A stretch of 64,000 nt of DNA from an uncultured Rhodobacter sp. (GCA_945952585.1 CAMFII010000004.1:214813-278812), one strand, 5' to 3'. Shown: positions 9,014 through 18,932, numbered from the stretch's first letter. Notes: generated by a model not told the origin, from the letters alone. Numbers and translations: made by a program.

Positions 9014-9721
9014 ATGGGAAGGGATACAGACAAAGCCACGCAACCCGGCGTGTTCAAGCGCGCCCTCGCGGCGGCTGAGGCGGCCGCCGGCGGCGAGATG
9101 GAGCGCAGCGAGGATTTCGCGCTGTACAAGTATCCCGATTACGAGACCTACCGCGCCATCCAGACTGACGGCAACAAGGCCAAGCTCAAGCGGCAGTTCG
9201 TCAAGGAATCCCATATCGAGACGCTGGCGAAGTTCCTGAACGATACACTCGGCGTGACAGGCTTCGGTCTTTGCCACGGCACCCGGCGCGGGGCCGAGCA
9301 GGCCTGGTTCGCCCGCTATCTGTCCGGCGCGCCCGAGGTGATCGGCACCGAGATCTCGGACACCGCCGACCAGTTCCCAAAGACCGTCCAGTGGGACTTT
9401 CACGAGACCCGGGACGACTGGGTCGGCCGGGCTGATTTCGTCTATTCCAACTCCTGGGACCATGCCTTCGATCCCGTCCGGGCATTCGCGGCCTGGATCG
9501 GCCAACTGCGGCCGGGCGGCCTCCTCCTGCTTGACTACACGCGAGGCCAGACGCCCGACGCTTCCAACGCGCTCGACCCCTTCGGCGTGAGCTTCGAGCG
9601 GCTGCAGGAGATGCTTGTGACGAATTTCGCCGCCGAGGGCAGCTTCATGCCGGTCATCGATACCCGCAAAACCAATCCCGACTATCGGGCACGCGTTGTG
9701 GTCTTCCGCAAGAACGGCTAG
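9014..9721 (+). CDS. Class I SAM-dependent methyltransferase-like protein
   Basis: 235 residues. The order of elements suits a Rossmann-like methyltransferase: GFGLCHGTRRGAEQ (a modified glycine-rich SAM loop), VIGTEISDTA with an acidic end of strand 2, then DFVYSNSWDHAFDP and LRPGGLLLLDYTR, the post-motif III phrase common to these enzymes. The N-terminal 70 residues are helical and charged. The substrate cannot be predicted; similar proteins act on sugars or small molecules. It lies 29 bases before glyS in the same direction and may be co-transcribed with it. Confidence 0.7.
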   Translation: MGRDTDKATQPGVFKRALAAAEAAAGGEMERSEDFALYKYPDYETYRAIQTDGNKAKLKRQFVKESHIETLAKFLNDTLGVTGFGLCHGTRRGAEQAWFARYLSGAPEVIGTEISDTADQFPKTVQWDFHETRDDWVGRADFVYSNSWDHAFDPVRAFAAWIGQLRPGGLLLLDYTRGQTPDASNALDPFGVSFERLQEMLVTNFAAEGSFMPVIDTRKTNPDYRARVVVFRKNG

Positions 9722-9750
9722 GACACCGCCGAACGACTTCCGGTGGACCG

Positions 9751-11901
9751 ATGCCCGATCTCCTGCTTGAACTCTTTTCCGAGGAAATTCCTGCCCGCAT
9801 GCAGGGCAAGGCGCGCGAGGACCTGAAATCGCTCGTGACGAACGGTCTGGTCGAAGCGGGGCTGACCTATGCCTCGGCCGGAGCCTTTTCGACCCCGCGC
9901 CGGTTGGTCCTGTCGGTCGAAGGGCTTTCGGGCCAATCGCCCACGTTGAAGGAAGAACGGAAAGGGCCTCGGTCGGACGCGCCCGAGGCCGCGCTCGAGG
10001 GCTTCCTGCGCTCGACCGGCCTGACCCGCGACCAGCTGGAACTCCGCGACGAGAAGAAGGGCCAGGTCTGGTTCGCCGTCATCGAGAAACCCGGCCGCGC
10101 CGCGCCCGAGATCGTGGCCGAGGTGGTCGAGCAGGTCATCCGCAGCTTCCCCTGGCCGAAGTCGATGCGGTGGGGCTCGGGCTCGCTCCGGTGGGTGCGC
10201 CCGCTCCATTCGATCCTGTGCTTGCTGACCGACGAAAGCGGCGCCTCCGTCGTGCCGCTCACCGTCGAGGGCATCACCGCCGGCAACACCACCGAAGGCC
10301 ACCGCTTCATGTCGAAGGGCCGCTTCCCGGTCTCCTCTTTCGATGACTACCGCGCGAAGCTCCTCAAGGCCCATGTCGTCCTCGACAGCGCCGAGCGCGA
10401 GGCGCGGATCTGGCACGACGCCACAACTGCCGCCTTTGCCCAGGGCCTTGAAGTGGCTGAAGACAAGGGCCTGCTGGCCGAGGTTGCGGGGCTGGTCGAA
10501 TGGCCGGTCATGCTGATGGGCGCGATCCCCGAACGCTTCCTCGACCTGCCGCCCGAGGTGCTGCAGACCTCGATGAAGGAGCACCAGAAGTTCTTCTCGG
10601 TGAAGAACCCGCGCACGGGGCGGATCGAGAAATTCGTGACCGTCGCCAACCGCGAGACGGCCGACCACGGCGAGACCGTGCTGAAGGGCAACCTCAAGGT
10701 GCTGTCGGCCCGCCTGTCGGACGCCAAGTTCTTCTGGGAAAACGACCTGCGCACGGTCAAGACCGTGGGGATGGAAGGCATGGCCGCCGGCCTCGCCAAC
10801 GTCACCTTCCACAACAAGCTCGGGAGCCAGGCCGACCGCATCGCCCGGATCGAGGCGCTGGCCCGCGAAATCGCGCCGTTGGTCGGCGCGGCCCCCGATC
10901 TCGCCGCCGAGGCCGCCCGGGTGGTCAAGGCCGACCTGCAATCGGCGATGGTCGGCGAATTCCCCGAACTCCAGGGCACCATGGGCGGCTACTACGCCCG
11001 CGCAGCCGGCCTGCCGGACGCGATCGCCGCTGCCTGCAAGGCCCATTACTCGCCGCTCGGGCCGTCTGATGAAGTGCCGACCGAGCCGGTCAGCGTTGCC
11101 GTGGCGCTGGCCGACAAGATCGACACGCTGGCGGGGTTCTGGGCCATCGACGAGAAGCCGACGGGATCGAAGGACCCGTTCGCGCTGCGGCGGGCCGCTC
11201 TCGGCGTGACCCGGCTGCTGCTGGCGAACGGGTCGCGCCTGTCACTCCTCCAGCTTTTGCTCGATCCGATCCGGCGCTGCCGGGCCTCGATGGTCCGCGC
11301 CGGGTCATTCCCCGCGGCGGAGATCCCCGACCTGTCGAATGACAGGGTCGAGAAGGAATGTGCTCTGGTACTGGCCGGCGACCTCCTCGCCTTCTTCCAC
11401 GACCGCCTGAAGGTCTTCCTGCGTGACCAGGGCATCCGCCACGACATCATCGACGCCGTCCTTGCCATGCCGGGGAACGACGACCTGACGCTGCTCGTGA
11501 AACGCGCCGAGGCGCTGTCGGCCACGCTCAAGACCGAGGATGGCGCGAACCTGATCCAGGGCTTCAAGCGGGCGAACAACATCCTGACCCAGGCCGAGGA
11601 AAAGGACGGCGTCGAATACTCCTTCGGCGCCGATCCGAAATTCGCCGAAGGTCCCGAGGAAAAGGTGCTCTTCGCCGCCCTCGACCGCGCCGAGGCTGCC
11701 ATCGCCCCGGCCATGAAGGCCGAGGATTTCCCTGCAGCGATGACCGCGATGGCCGCGCTCCGCGCCCCGATCGATGCCTTCTTCACCGCCGTGCAGATCA
11801 ACAGCGACAACCAGGTCATCCGCCGCAACCGCCTGAACCTGCTTCACCGGATCCGCGCGACCTGTGGGCAGGTGGCAGATCTGACGAAGATCGAGGGGTG
11901 A
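9751..11901 (+). CDS. glyS: Glycyl-tRNA synthetase beta subunit
   Basis: 716 residues, full length for GlyS, the tRNA-binding subunit of the alpha2beta2 enzyme. It opens with MPDLLLELFSEEIPARM, the family's N-terminal signature, and carries MKEHQKFFSV, NDLRTVKT, FHNKLGSQADR and the HD-like DLQSAMVGEFPELQGTMGGYY block. The C-terminal DALR-like anticodon-binding region ends in RLNLLHRIR. Its partner glyQ is 2.5 kb upstream, with DUF6446, gltS and a methyltransferase gene between. Confidence 0.97.
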   Translation: MPDLLLELFSEEIPARMQGKAREDLKSLVTNGLVEAGLTYASAGAFSTPRRLVLSVEGLSGQSPTLKEERKGPRSDAPEAALEGFLRSTGLTRDQLELRDEKKGQVWFAVIEKPGRAAPEIVAEVVEQVIRSFPWPKSMRWGSGSLRWVRPLHSILCLLTDESGASVVPLTVEGITAGNTTEGHRFMSKGRFPVSSFDDYRAKLLKAHVVLDSAEREARIWHDATTAAFAQGLEVAEDKGLLAEVAGLVEWPVMLMGAIPERFLDLPPEVLQTSMKEHQKFFSVKNPRTGRIEKFVTVANRETADHGETVLKGNLKVLSARLSDAKFFWENDLRTVKTVGMEGMAAGLANVTFHNKLGSQADRIARIEALAREIAPLVGAAPDLAAEAARVVKADLQSAMVGEFPELQGTMGGYYARAAGLPDAIAAACKAHYSPLGPSDEVPTEPVSVAVALADKIDTLAGFWAIDEKPTGSKDPFALRRAALGVTRLLLANGSRLSLLQLLLDPIRRCRASMVRAGSFPAAEIPDLSNDRVEKECALVLAGDLLAFFHDRLKVFLRDQGIRHDIIDAVLAMPGNDDLTLLVKRAEALSATLKTEDGANLIQGFKRANNILTQAEEKDGVEYSFGADPKFAEGPEEKVLFAALDRAEAAIAPAMKAEDFPAAMTAMAALRAPIDAFFTAVQINSDNQVIRRNRLNLLHRIRATCGQVADLTKIEG

Positions 11902-11947
11902 TTGCCCCCGCGCCGGCCAGATCCGTGCGGATCGGGCATTCGACGCT

Positions 11948-11972
11948 GACGACCTTCCACCGCAAGGTCGTC
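11948..11972. terminator. Perfect 9-bp hairpin after glyS
   Basis: GACGACCTT and AAGGTCGTC are separated by seven bases. It lies 46 bases beyond the glyS stop and before the promoter of the next gene, so it probably separates the two units. A G run rather than a T run follows, so it is not a textbook intrinsic terminator. Confidence 0.4.
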
Positions 11973-12008
11973 CGGGGGGGCTCACTCCCTCCGTTTCGAC
12001 TGCAACGC

Positions 12009-12036
12009 TTGCGTGACGGCCGAACAGGCGTATGCT
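12009..12036 (+). promoter_or_regulatory. Promoter of the PPDK-like gene
   Basis: TTGCGT (12009-12014), 16 bases, TATGCT (12031-12036). The in-frame ATG at 12032 falls inside the -10 hexamer, so translation must begin further on, at the GTG at 12059 that has AGGAG in front. Confidence 0.5.
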
Positions 12037-12058
12037 GCGCCCGAACAGGAGCGCCGCA

Positions 12059-14611
12059 GTGCAGAAACACGATCCCATCCTCGATTTCAGCGAGATCACG
12101 GCTGCGGCGCGGATCGCGACCGTCACGCATGGCTGGCGGGCGAAATGCCTGCAGCGCCTCGTGCGCCTTGACCTGCCGGTGCCGAAATCGGTCGCCCTTT
12201 CGGCGACCGCCGTCCGGGCCATCGCGGCCGGTGTGCCGGTCGATGGCGCTGGCATCCTGCGGCTCTTCGGTCCCAACCCGCTGATTTCGGTCCGGCCGAG
12301 CCCGGAAAACCCCGATTGGGGCGGACCGGCGACGGTGCTGAACCTCGGGCTGAACGCAGAGCGCCATGCAGCGCTGGCGAAAACCCACGGCCAGGCGGCT
12401 GCCGACGCGATTTATCTGCGCTTCATCCAGTCCTTTGCCACCCATGTCGCTCGGCTGGACCCGGACATGTTCGACAGCGCCAAGCCGTCCGAGGCCGCGA
12501 TTGCGGCGGCGCTGAAGGTCTACGAATCCGAGATGGACGAGCCCTTTCCCGAGGATCCGGCCCGGCAGCTGGCCGAGGCGCTGCGCTCGATGGCGCGGGC
12601 CTGGGAGGGGACTTCGGCCCGTCTCCTGCGCATGGCCAAGGGCGCGCCCGAGGATGGCGGGCTTGGCCTTGTCGTACAGGAAATGGCGCAGGGAATCGGG
12701 CAGGGGATCTCGGGGTCCGGCGTGATCCAGTTCGTCGATCCGGTGACCGGCGTGCCGCAGGTGACGGGGCGCTATCTTGGCCAAAGCCAGGGCCGCGATG
12801 CCTTGCGGCAGGACGGCGCGATCTATCTGACCCGCGACAAGCGCGGCGCCTCGCTTGAGGACATCGCCCCCGATCTGTTCGCGGAACTCCTCCGCTACGG
12901 CACCATCTGTCGCCAGCGCCTGCGCGAGGAAATGCAGATCGAGTTCACCATCGACAATGGCCAGCTCGCCGTTCTCGATGCGGTCAAGGTCGCGCGGAGC
13001 AGTCGCGCCGGGTTGCATATCGCCGTGGCGCTGGCCGAGGACGGCATCATCACCGAAGAAGAGGCGGTGTTGCGGGTCGAACCGCGGGCGCTGTCGGAAC
13101 TCCTCCACCCGCAGGTTGATCCGCGGGGCGCGCGCGACGTCTTCGTGCGTGGCATCGCGGCCTCGCCAGGGGCGGCGACCGGCCGGCTGGTCTTTTCGGC
13201 CGACGCCGCCCAGGCCAGCGCGGCGCGCGGCGAACCCTGCATCCTCGTCCGCCGCGAAACGGCGCCGGAGGACATCCGCGGCATGCATTCCGCGGCCGCC
13301 GTCCTGACCGAACGCGGCGGGATGACCAGCCATGCCGCCGTGATCGCGCGCGGCATCGGTCTGCCCTGTGTCGTGGGCGCTTCGGACCTGCGGCTTGACG
13401 CCAAGGACAAGAAGCTTGTGGCCCCCGACGGCCGGATCTTCCGCGAGGGCGACATCGTCACCATCGACGGCACCAAGGGCGAGGCGCTGGCCGGTCAGGC
13501 AGAGATGCTGCCGCCCGCGCTCGACGACAGTTTCCGCACGCTTCTGTCCTGGGCCGACGAGTTTCGCGACATCGGTGTGCGCGCCAATGCCGACACGCCC
13601 GCCGATGCCGAAACCGCACGCGCCTTCCAGGCGCAGGGGATCGGCCTGTGCCGGACCGAGCACATGTTCTTCGACGACGACCGGCTCGTGGTGATGCGCG
13701 AGATGATCTTCGCCGACACGGCCAAGGATCGGGCGGCGGCGCTGGCCCGGCTTCTGCCGATGCAGCGCGAGGATTTCATCCAGCTTTTCGACATCATGCA
13801 GGGCCTGCCGGTCTGCATCCGGCTGTTCGACCCGCCGCTGCACGAATTCCTGCCCCATACCCGAGAGGGCCTGCGCGATCTGGCCGAGGCGCTGGACCGG
13901 CCGCTGTCGGAAGTCACCCGGCGGGCCGATGCCCTGTCGGAGGTCAACCCGATGCTGGGGATGCGCGGCGTCCGCCTTGGCGTCGTCCTGCCCGAGATCT
14001 ACGACATGCAGGCCCAGGCGATCTTCGAGGCGACAGTCGAGGTGGCCAAGCGCGGTGCCCCGGTTGTTCCCGAGATCATGATCCCGCTCGTCTCGGCCAA
14101 GCGCGAGGTCGAGATGGTGAAGGCCCGCGTCGATGCCGTCGCTGCGGCAGTCCGTACCCGGACCGGCACGGATTTCGCCTACAAGCTTGGCGTCATGGTC
14201 GAAACCCCGCGGGCGGCGCTCCGCGCGGGCGAGATTGCCCAGCATGCGGCCTTCCTGTCCTTCGGGACGAACGACCTGACGCAGATGACCTACGGCCTGT
14301 CGCGCGACGATGCCGGACGGTTCATGAACACCTACGTCCAGCAGGGCGTTTTCCAGGAAGATCCGTTCCACAGGCTGGATGTCGAAGGCGTAGGCGAACT
14401 GCTTTTGATGGGGGCGCAAAGGGGTAGGCGGACGCGCACGGACTTGACTCTGTCCATCTGCGGCGAACACGGCGGCGACCCCGAATCAATCGCCTTCTGC
14501 CGGCGGGCCGGGTTCGATTACGTCTCGTGCTCGCCCTTCCGGGTGCCGATGGCCCGCCTGGCTGCCGCGCATCTGGCGTTGCAGGATCGCAACAGAAGAC
14601 CGCAGGCCTGA
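12059..14611 (+). CDS. PPDK-like PEP-binding protein with altered ATP-binding part
   Basis: 850 residues, GTG start after AGGAG. The central phosphohistidine domain (GGMTSHAAVIARG, His425) and C-terminal PEP/pyruvate TIM barrel (IGLCRTEHMFF; CGEHGGDP with Cys801) are intact and clearly of pyruvate phosphate dikinase type. The N-terminal ATP-grasp part is not: where PPDK has SVRSGA followed by PGMMDTVLNLGLN, this protein reads SVRPSPENPDWGG then TVLNLGLN (about 77-100), and the glycine-rich GGKGANL start is replaced by THGWRAKCL. It could still handle PEP and phosphohistidine but may not use ATP in the normal way. A complete PEP synthase (ppsA) is encoded at 41452. Confidence 0.82.
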   Translation: MQKHDPILDFSEITAAARIATVTHGWRAKCLQRLVRLDLPVPKSVALSATAVRAIAAGVPVDGAGILRLFGPNPLISVRPSPENPDWGGPATVLNLGLNAERHAALAKTHGQAAADAIYLRFIQSFATHVARLDPDMFDSAKPSEAAIAAALKVYESEMDEPFPEDPARQLAEALRSMARAWEGTSARLLRMAKGAPEDGGLGLVVQEMAQGIGQGISGSGVIQFVDPVTGVPQVTGRYLGQSQGRDALRQDGAIYLTRDKRGASLEDIAPDLFAELLRYGTICRQRLREEMQIEFTIDNGQLAVLDAVKVARSSRAGLHIAVALAEDGIITEEEAVLRVEPRALSELLHPQVDPRGARDVFVRGIAASPGAATGRLVFSADAAQASAARGEPCILVRRETAPEDIRGMHSAAAVLTERGGMTSHAAVIARGIGLPCVVGASDLRLDAKDKKLVAPDGRIFREGDIVTIDGTKGEALAGQAEMLPPALDDSFRTLLSWADEFRDIGVRANADTPADAETARAFQAQGIGLCRTEHMFFDDDRLVVMREMIFADTAKDRAAALARLLPMQREDFIQLFDIMQGLPVCIRLFDPPLHEFLPHTREGLRDLAEALDRPLSEVTRRADALSEVNPMLGMRGVRLGVVLPEIYDMQAQAIFEATVEVAKRGAPVVPEIMIPLVSAKREVEMVKARVDAVAAAVRTRTGTDFAYKLGVMVETPRAALRAGEIAQHAAFLSFGTNDLTQMTYGLSRDDAGRFMNTYVQQGVFQEDPFHRLDVEGVGELLLMGAQRGRRTRTDLTLSICGEHGGDPESIAFCRRAGFDYVSCSPFRVPMARLAAAHLALQDRNRRPQA

Positions 14612-14830
14612 GCTTTCCTTGCGTCAAACAAGCGGTTTTCCGCGCGCAAACTGTGCAATCTTAAAGCGAGTTCGGCGGAACTTGGCGCAAGTCTCTGATT
14701 CAATTGTTGTATTTCGGCAACGGTGGGTTTACGCGACTGAAGTCCTCGCGTAAGTCCGACGGCTGTTGCCTGCGGGTGGGGGATGCCCGGGTCAGGCGCT
14801 GCCAGGAAGTACAACCGGGAACAAAGCAAA

Positions 14831-15508
14831 ATGCGCGTGCGAAAGCATTGGATTGGCGGCCTTGCCGGGCTGCTCGTCCTGAACGGCGCGGCTTGGGCCG
14901 ATGTGACTGACCGTCAGATCAACGACCCGACCGACGCCTTCGGTCAAAGCCCCGCCGGCCCTTATGGGCAGGGCGTCTACAACCAGACGGGTCCGCTTCC
15001 CGTGCCGTTCGAGACGATGGCGCGGCTGGCGGAGCCGGGAATTCCGGCGCTGGCCAAGCCGGCCGATCCGGAATATTCGGCGGTCTGGCTTGCCGGTCTG
15101 CCCGCCGCTACCGGCGACAAGGAATGGGAATGCCTTGCCAAGGCCATCTATTTCGAGGCGCGCGGCGAGTCGATCAACGGACAGTTCGCGATCGCGGAAG
15201 TGATCCTGAACCGAGTGGATTCTCCCTTGTATCCCAAGTCGATATGCCGCGTTGTTAAACAAGGCGGGCAGGGCGGATGCCAGTTCTCGTTCGTTTGCGA
15301 TGGCCAGTCAGACGCGATCCGCGAAAAGGCCGCCTACGAGACGGCAGGCAAGATCGCCCGTCTGATGCTTGACGGGATGCCGCGCGCCCTGACCCATGGC
15401 GCAACGCATTTCCATGCCGGAAGCGTTCGGCCCGGCTGGGCGCGCCGCTATGCCGAAACGGCCGAGATCGGGGCCCACAGGTTCTATCGCGCCTCGGTCC
15501 GGCAATAA
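14831..15508 (+). CDS. Cell wall hydrolase, SleB/Hydrolase_2 family
   Basis: 225 residues with an N-terminal signal segment (MRVRKHWIGG... ending near GAAWA). The catalytic domain starts at LAKAIYFEARGES, the hallmark of the SleB-type family with its catalytic glutamate, and continues through AIAEVILNRV and THFHAGSVRPGWA. The usual role is cleavage of peptidoglycan glycan strands as a lytic transglycosylase or amidase-like enzyme in the periplasm. The start at 14831 is chosen because the signal peptide begins there; the Shine-Dalgarno is weak (GGGAAC). The 219-base gap upstream (14612-14830) holds no gene I can support. Confidence 0.85.
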   Translation: MRVRKHWIGGLAGLLVLNGAAWADVTDRQINDPTDAFGQSPAGPYGQGVYNQTGPLPVPFETMARLAEPGIPALAKPADPEYSAVWLAGLPAATGDKEWECLAKAIYFEARGESINGQFAIAEVILNRVDSPLYPKSICRVVKQGGQGGCQFSFVCDGQSDAIREKAAYETAGKIARLMLDGMPRALTHGATHFHAGSVRPGWARRYAETAEIGAHRFYRASVRQ

Positions 15509-15624
15509 GGGAGAGGCGACGCGGAATGTCGCCTTTCTTGCTTTCCCTGCCGCCCTTGGGGTAAGGCCTGCGCGCCGCCAGTCTATGTTCTGGCGCAAGG
15601 GAACTTCCGGGCGGGGACCGGGTC

Positions 15625-16533
15625 ATGATCAGCGATATCCGTCTTGCCTTTGCGCATCCCGAGGAACGTGCCGAAGCCTCGGCCGGGGCCGATCCTCGGG
15701 ACCGTATCTCCTTGCGCGACCATGTCGTCGAGGTCGAGATCGGCGCCTTCCAGCAGGAACGCGGCACCCGCCAGCGCATCCGTTTCAATGTGGTGGTCGA
15801 GGTGCGCCCGCATCCTGCGCCCATCGACGATGATGTCGACCGGATCCTGTCCTATGACCGGATCACCGAGGCGATCGCGGCCGAACTGGCCTCGGAGCGG
15901 CTCAACCTTTTGGAAACGCTGGCGGAGCGGGTTGCCGAGCGTATCCTGGCCGAACCGCAGGCGATGCGCGTCTTCGTGCGGATCGAGAAACTGGACCGCG
16001 GCCCCGGCGCCCTTGGAGTCGAGATCGTGCGCTCGCGGGCCGAATTGCCGACCCGGTCAGTGGATGCCGAGGGGGCCGAGACGGCCCTGCATCCGATCGT
16101 GGTCTTTCTGGACAATGACGTCATCGCCGCGCCGGATTTAGCCACTCGGCTGGACGCCCTGCAGGAAACCGGCAAGCCGGTCATCCTGACCGTCGGTCTG
16201 CCGGACCTGCCGAGGCCCGAAACCGGGCACCGGCCGACGCAGCGGCGCATCGACCTGTTGGCCATCGAGCAGAACGCCTGGGTTCTGGCCTCGCGCGATC
16301 CGCGCTGCGTGGTCGTGGCAACCCGGACCGAGATCGACTGGGCGATGAAGCACGGCCGGATGATCGTCTGGGCGCCGTCGAAACTGGTGCTCGATGCCGT
16401 GGACGGCCCACAGTCGCGCGAGCCGGTGGTGCTTGCCCTGTGGCTGGCCGAGACGCTGGCGGCCGAACGGCTGGTGCTTCACGGGACGGCAACAGTTCCG
16501 GCAGGAAGCCGCGTGCCGGTCGAGCGGGCCTGA
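15625..16533 (+). CDS. folB: Dihydroneopterin aldolase with C-terminal extension
   Basis: 302 residues, more than twice the usual FolB length. Residues about 25-150 are the FolB domain (DRISLRDHVVEVEIGAF, LSYDRITEAI, LETLAERVAERIL), which splits dihydroneopterin into 6-hydroxymethyldihydropterin. From about 155 a second domain follows: HPIVVFLDNDVIAAPDL, GKPVILTVGLPDLP, QNAWVLASRDP, and EPVVLALWLAETLAAERLVLHG near the end. This last stretch resembles the end of amino-acid-kinase-fold proteins, but I see no clear kinase active site. It is 45 bases upstream of folP in the same direction, which fits the folate role. The function of the extra domain is unknown. Confidence 0.85.
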   Translation: MISDIRLAFAHPEERAEASAGADPRDRISLRDHVVEVEIGAFQQERGTRQRIRFNVVVEVRPHPAPIDDDVDRILSYDRITEAIAAELASERLNLLETLAERVAERILAEPQAMRVFVRIEKLDRGPGALGVEIVRSRAELPTRSVDAEGAETALHPIVVFLDNDVIAAPDLATRLDALQETGKPVILTVGLPDLPRPETGHRPTQRRIDLLAIEQNAWVLASRDPRCVVVATRTEIDWAMKHGRMIVWAPSKLVLDAVDGPQSREPVVLALWLAETLAAERLVLHGTATVPAGSRVPVERA

Positions 16534-16578
16534 GCCAAGGCGCTTGCCAAGGGCGGCGCCGCAAGGCACAGGATTGCC

Positions 16579-17592
16579 ATGGTCTATTATCGTCCCATCC
16601 CGATGACCGATCCCGCCCGTCCGGAAGGCGGGTTCTACCTTGCCGGCGGCTGGTGCTGGTTCGACCGGATCGAGGTGCTGGAGCGGAACCGCCCGTCCCA
16701 GATGATCCCGGCCAGCGAGGCCCCGCGCGAGGTGCGGGCGCGCCTGTCGGACCCGCGGCCCGATTTTGCCGGGCTGAAGATGGATCGCCCGCGCCTGATG
16801 GGCATTCTCAACGTGACGCCCGACAGCTTCTCGGATGGCGGGCTGTTTCTTGCCCCCGAAGCCGCGCAGATGCAGGCGCGGACCATGGCCGGGGCCGGGG
16901 CGGACATCATCGACATCGGCGGCGAAAGCACCCGTCCCGGCGCGGTTGAGGTGCCCGAAGAGGACGAGATCCTGCGGACTGCCCCGGTGATCGAGGCGCT
17001 GATCTCCGGTGGCTTGCGCGCCCCGATCTCGATCGACACCCGCAAGGGCGCAGTCGCTGCGGCGGCGCTCGCGGCGGGGGCGGCGATCGTCAACGATGTC
17101 TCGGCCTTTACCTTCGACCCGGCATTGGCGGGCGTGGTGGCGAAATCGGGCGCGCCGGTGATCCTGATGCATGCCAAGGGCACGCCCCAGACCATGCAGG
17201 ACGATCCGACCTATGACGACGTGCTGCTGGATGTCTATGATTTCCTTTCCGAAAAGGTGATGGAGGCCGAGGCCGCCGGCATCCCGCGGGCAAGGATCAT
17301 GGTCGATCCCGGCATCGGCTTTGGCAAGACCGCCGAGCACAACCTGACGCTCTTGCGCAACCTGTCGCTGTTCCACGGGCTTGGCTGCGCGGTGCTGCTT
17401 GGCGCGTCGCGGAAGCGCTTCATCGGCTCGATCGGTGGCGAGGCGCAGGCGGACCGGCGGGTGCCGGGCTCGCTCGCCGTCGCCTTGGCGGGGCTGGCGC
17501 AGGGCATCCAGGTCCTGCGCGTGCATGACGTGGGCGAGACGCGCCAGGCGCTCGCGCTCTGGCAGGCAATCTATTCGGGAGGCATGGCATGA
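16579..17592 (+). CDS. folP: Dihydropteroate synthase
   Basis: 337 residues. Condenses 6-hydroxymethyldihydropterin diphosphate with p-aminobenzoate. Signature 1 [15 protein letters not shown], then [51 protein letters not shown] and [11 protein letters not shown] give an intact pterin-binding TIM barrel. About 65 residues precede the barrel ([26 protein letters not shown] region), an extension; a second ATG at 16603 is possible but offers no better ribosome site. The stop overlaps glmM (ATGA), so folP and glmM are translationally coupled. Confidence 0.96.
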   Translation: MVYYRPIPMTDPARPEGGFYLAGGWCWFDRIEVLERNRPSQMIPASEAPREVRARLSDPRPDFAGLKMDRPRLMGILNVTPDSFSDGGLFLAPEAAQMQARTMAGAGADIIDIGGESTRPGAVEVPEEDEILRTAPVIEALISGGLRAPISIDTRKGAVAAAALAAGAAIVNDVSAFTFDPALAGVVAKSGAPVILMHAKGTPQTMQDDPTYDDVLLDVYDFLSEKVMEAEAAGIPRARIMVDPGIGFGKTAEHNLTLLRNLSLFHGLGCAVLLGASRKRFIGSIGGEAQADRRVPGSLAVALAGLAQGIQVLRVHDVGETRQALALWQAIYSGGMA

Positions 17593-18932
17593 GCCGCAGG
17601 CTCTTCGGCACCGACGGGGTTCGGGGCACGGCGAACATCCACCCCATGACCGCCGAGATGGCGCTAAAGCTCGGCGCCGCCGCCGGCCGCTACTTCCGCC
17701 GCGATGGGCAGGCGACGCATCGGGTGGTGATCGGCAAGGACACGCGCCTGTCGGGTTACATGCTGGAAAACGCCCTGACTGCCGGGCTGACCTCGACCGG
17801 AATGAGTGTGCTTCTCCTCGGTCCCGTGCCGACCCCTGCCGTGGGCTTCCTGACCCGCTCGATGCGTGCGGATCTGGGCGTGATGATCTCGGCCAGCCAC
17901 AACCCGCATGAGGACAACGGCATCAAGTTCTTCGGCCCTGATGGCTTCAAGCTGTCCGACGAGGCCGAAATGGAGATCGAGGCGATGGTCGCCTCGGAGA
18001 TCGAGCTGGTTCCGGCGGGTGAGATCGGGCGCGCCAAGCGCATCGAGGATGCGCGCGGTCGCTATCAGGAATATGCCAAGACCACCTTCCCGGCGGGGCT
18101 GCGGCTGGACGGGCTCAAGGTCGTGATCGACTGCGCCAATGGCGCGGCTTACCGCACCGCACCCGAGGTGCTTTGGGAGTTGGGGGCCGAGGTGATCCCG
18201 GTCGGCGTCACCCCGAACGGCACCAACATCAACCTCAAATGCGGCTCCACCCATCCCGATACGGCGGCCGAGGCGGTCGTCGCCCATGGCGCCGACGTCG
18301 GCATCTGCCTGGACGGCGATGCCGACCGGGTGATCCTGATCGACGAAGCCGGGCAGGTGGCCGACGGCGACCAGATCATGGCGCTGTTCGCGGCCCGGTG
18401 GGCCGAGGAAGGCCGCTTGAACCACGGGGCGCTGGTCGCAAGCGTGATGTCGAACCTCGGGCTGGAGCGGTTCCTGGCGAGTCGCGGCCTGCGGCTGGAG
18501 CGCGCGCCTGTCGGTGACCGCTACGTCGTCGAGGAGATGCGCAAGGGCGGCTACAACCTTGGCGGCGAGCAATCGGGCCATATCGTGATGACCGACTACG
18601 CCACGACCGGCGACGGCCTGATTGCCGCGCTTCAGTTCCTGGCCGAGATGGCGCGGACCGGGCGCAGGGCGAGCGAGCTGGTCCGCAACTTCGAGACGGT
18701 GCCTCAGCTTCTGAAGAACGTCCGCTACGGGGCCGGGGCCGAGCCGCTGAAGGCGCCGTCGGTACAAGCCGTGATCGCCGGCGCCGAGGCACGTCTGAAT
18801 GGCCGCGGACGGCTCCTGATCCGCAAGTCGGGCACCGAGCCGCTGATCCGGGTGATGGCCGAGTGTGAGGATGAAACCACGCTTCTTGCCGTCGTTGACG
18901 AGATCGTCGAGGCGGTGAAGGCGGCGGTCTGA
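17589..18932 (+). CDS. glmM: Phosphoglucosamine mutase
   Basis: 447 residues. Interconverts glucosamine-6-phosphate and glucosamine-1-phosphate for UDP-GlcNAc and so for peptidoglycan and lipid A. FGTDGVRG at the N-terminus, the phosphoserine loop [17 protein letters not shown], the metal loop [16 protein letters not shown] and the C-terminal [14 protein letters not shown] are all present. The folP-glmM order is common in bacteria. It starts within the folP stop codon. Confidence 0.97.
   Translation: MSRRLFGTDGVRGTANIHPMTAEMALKLGAAAGRYFRRDGQATHRVVIGKDTRLSGYMLENALTAGLTSTGMSVLLLGPVPTPAVGFLTRSMRADLGVMISASHNPHEDNGIKFFGPDGFKLSDEAEMEIEAMVASEIELVPAGEIGRAKRIEDARGRYQEYAKTTFPAGLRLDGLKVVIDCANGAAYRTAPEVLWELGAEVIPVGVTPNGTNINLKCGSTHPDTAAEAVVAHGADVGICLDGDADRVILIDEAGQVADGDQIMALFAARWAEEGRLNHGALVASVMSNLGLERFLASRGLRLERAPVGDRYVVEEMRKGGYNLGGEQSGHIVMTDYATTGDGLIAALQFLAEMARTGRRASELVRNFETVPQLLKNVRYGAGAEPLKAPSVQAVIAGAEARLNGRGRLLIRKSGTEPLIRVMAECEDETTLLAVVDEIVEAVKAAV

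Noticed and set aside
12032..12058. ATG at 12032 as start of the PPDK-like gene
   Set aside because: It lies inside the likely -10 hexamer and has no ribosome site; GTG 12059 has AGGAG seven bases upstream.
11816..14470. 884-codon open frame on the minus strand opposite the PPDK-like gene
   Set aside because: It is antisense to a gene with clear conserved motifs; its translation is a low-complexity His/Arg/Gly-rich product typical of a G+C-rich shadow frame.
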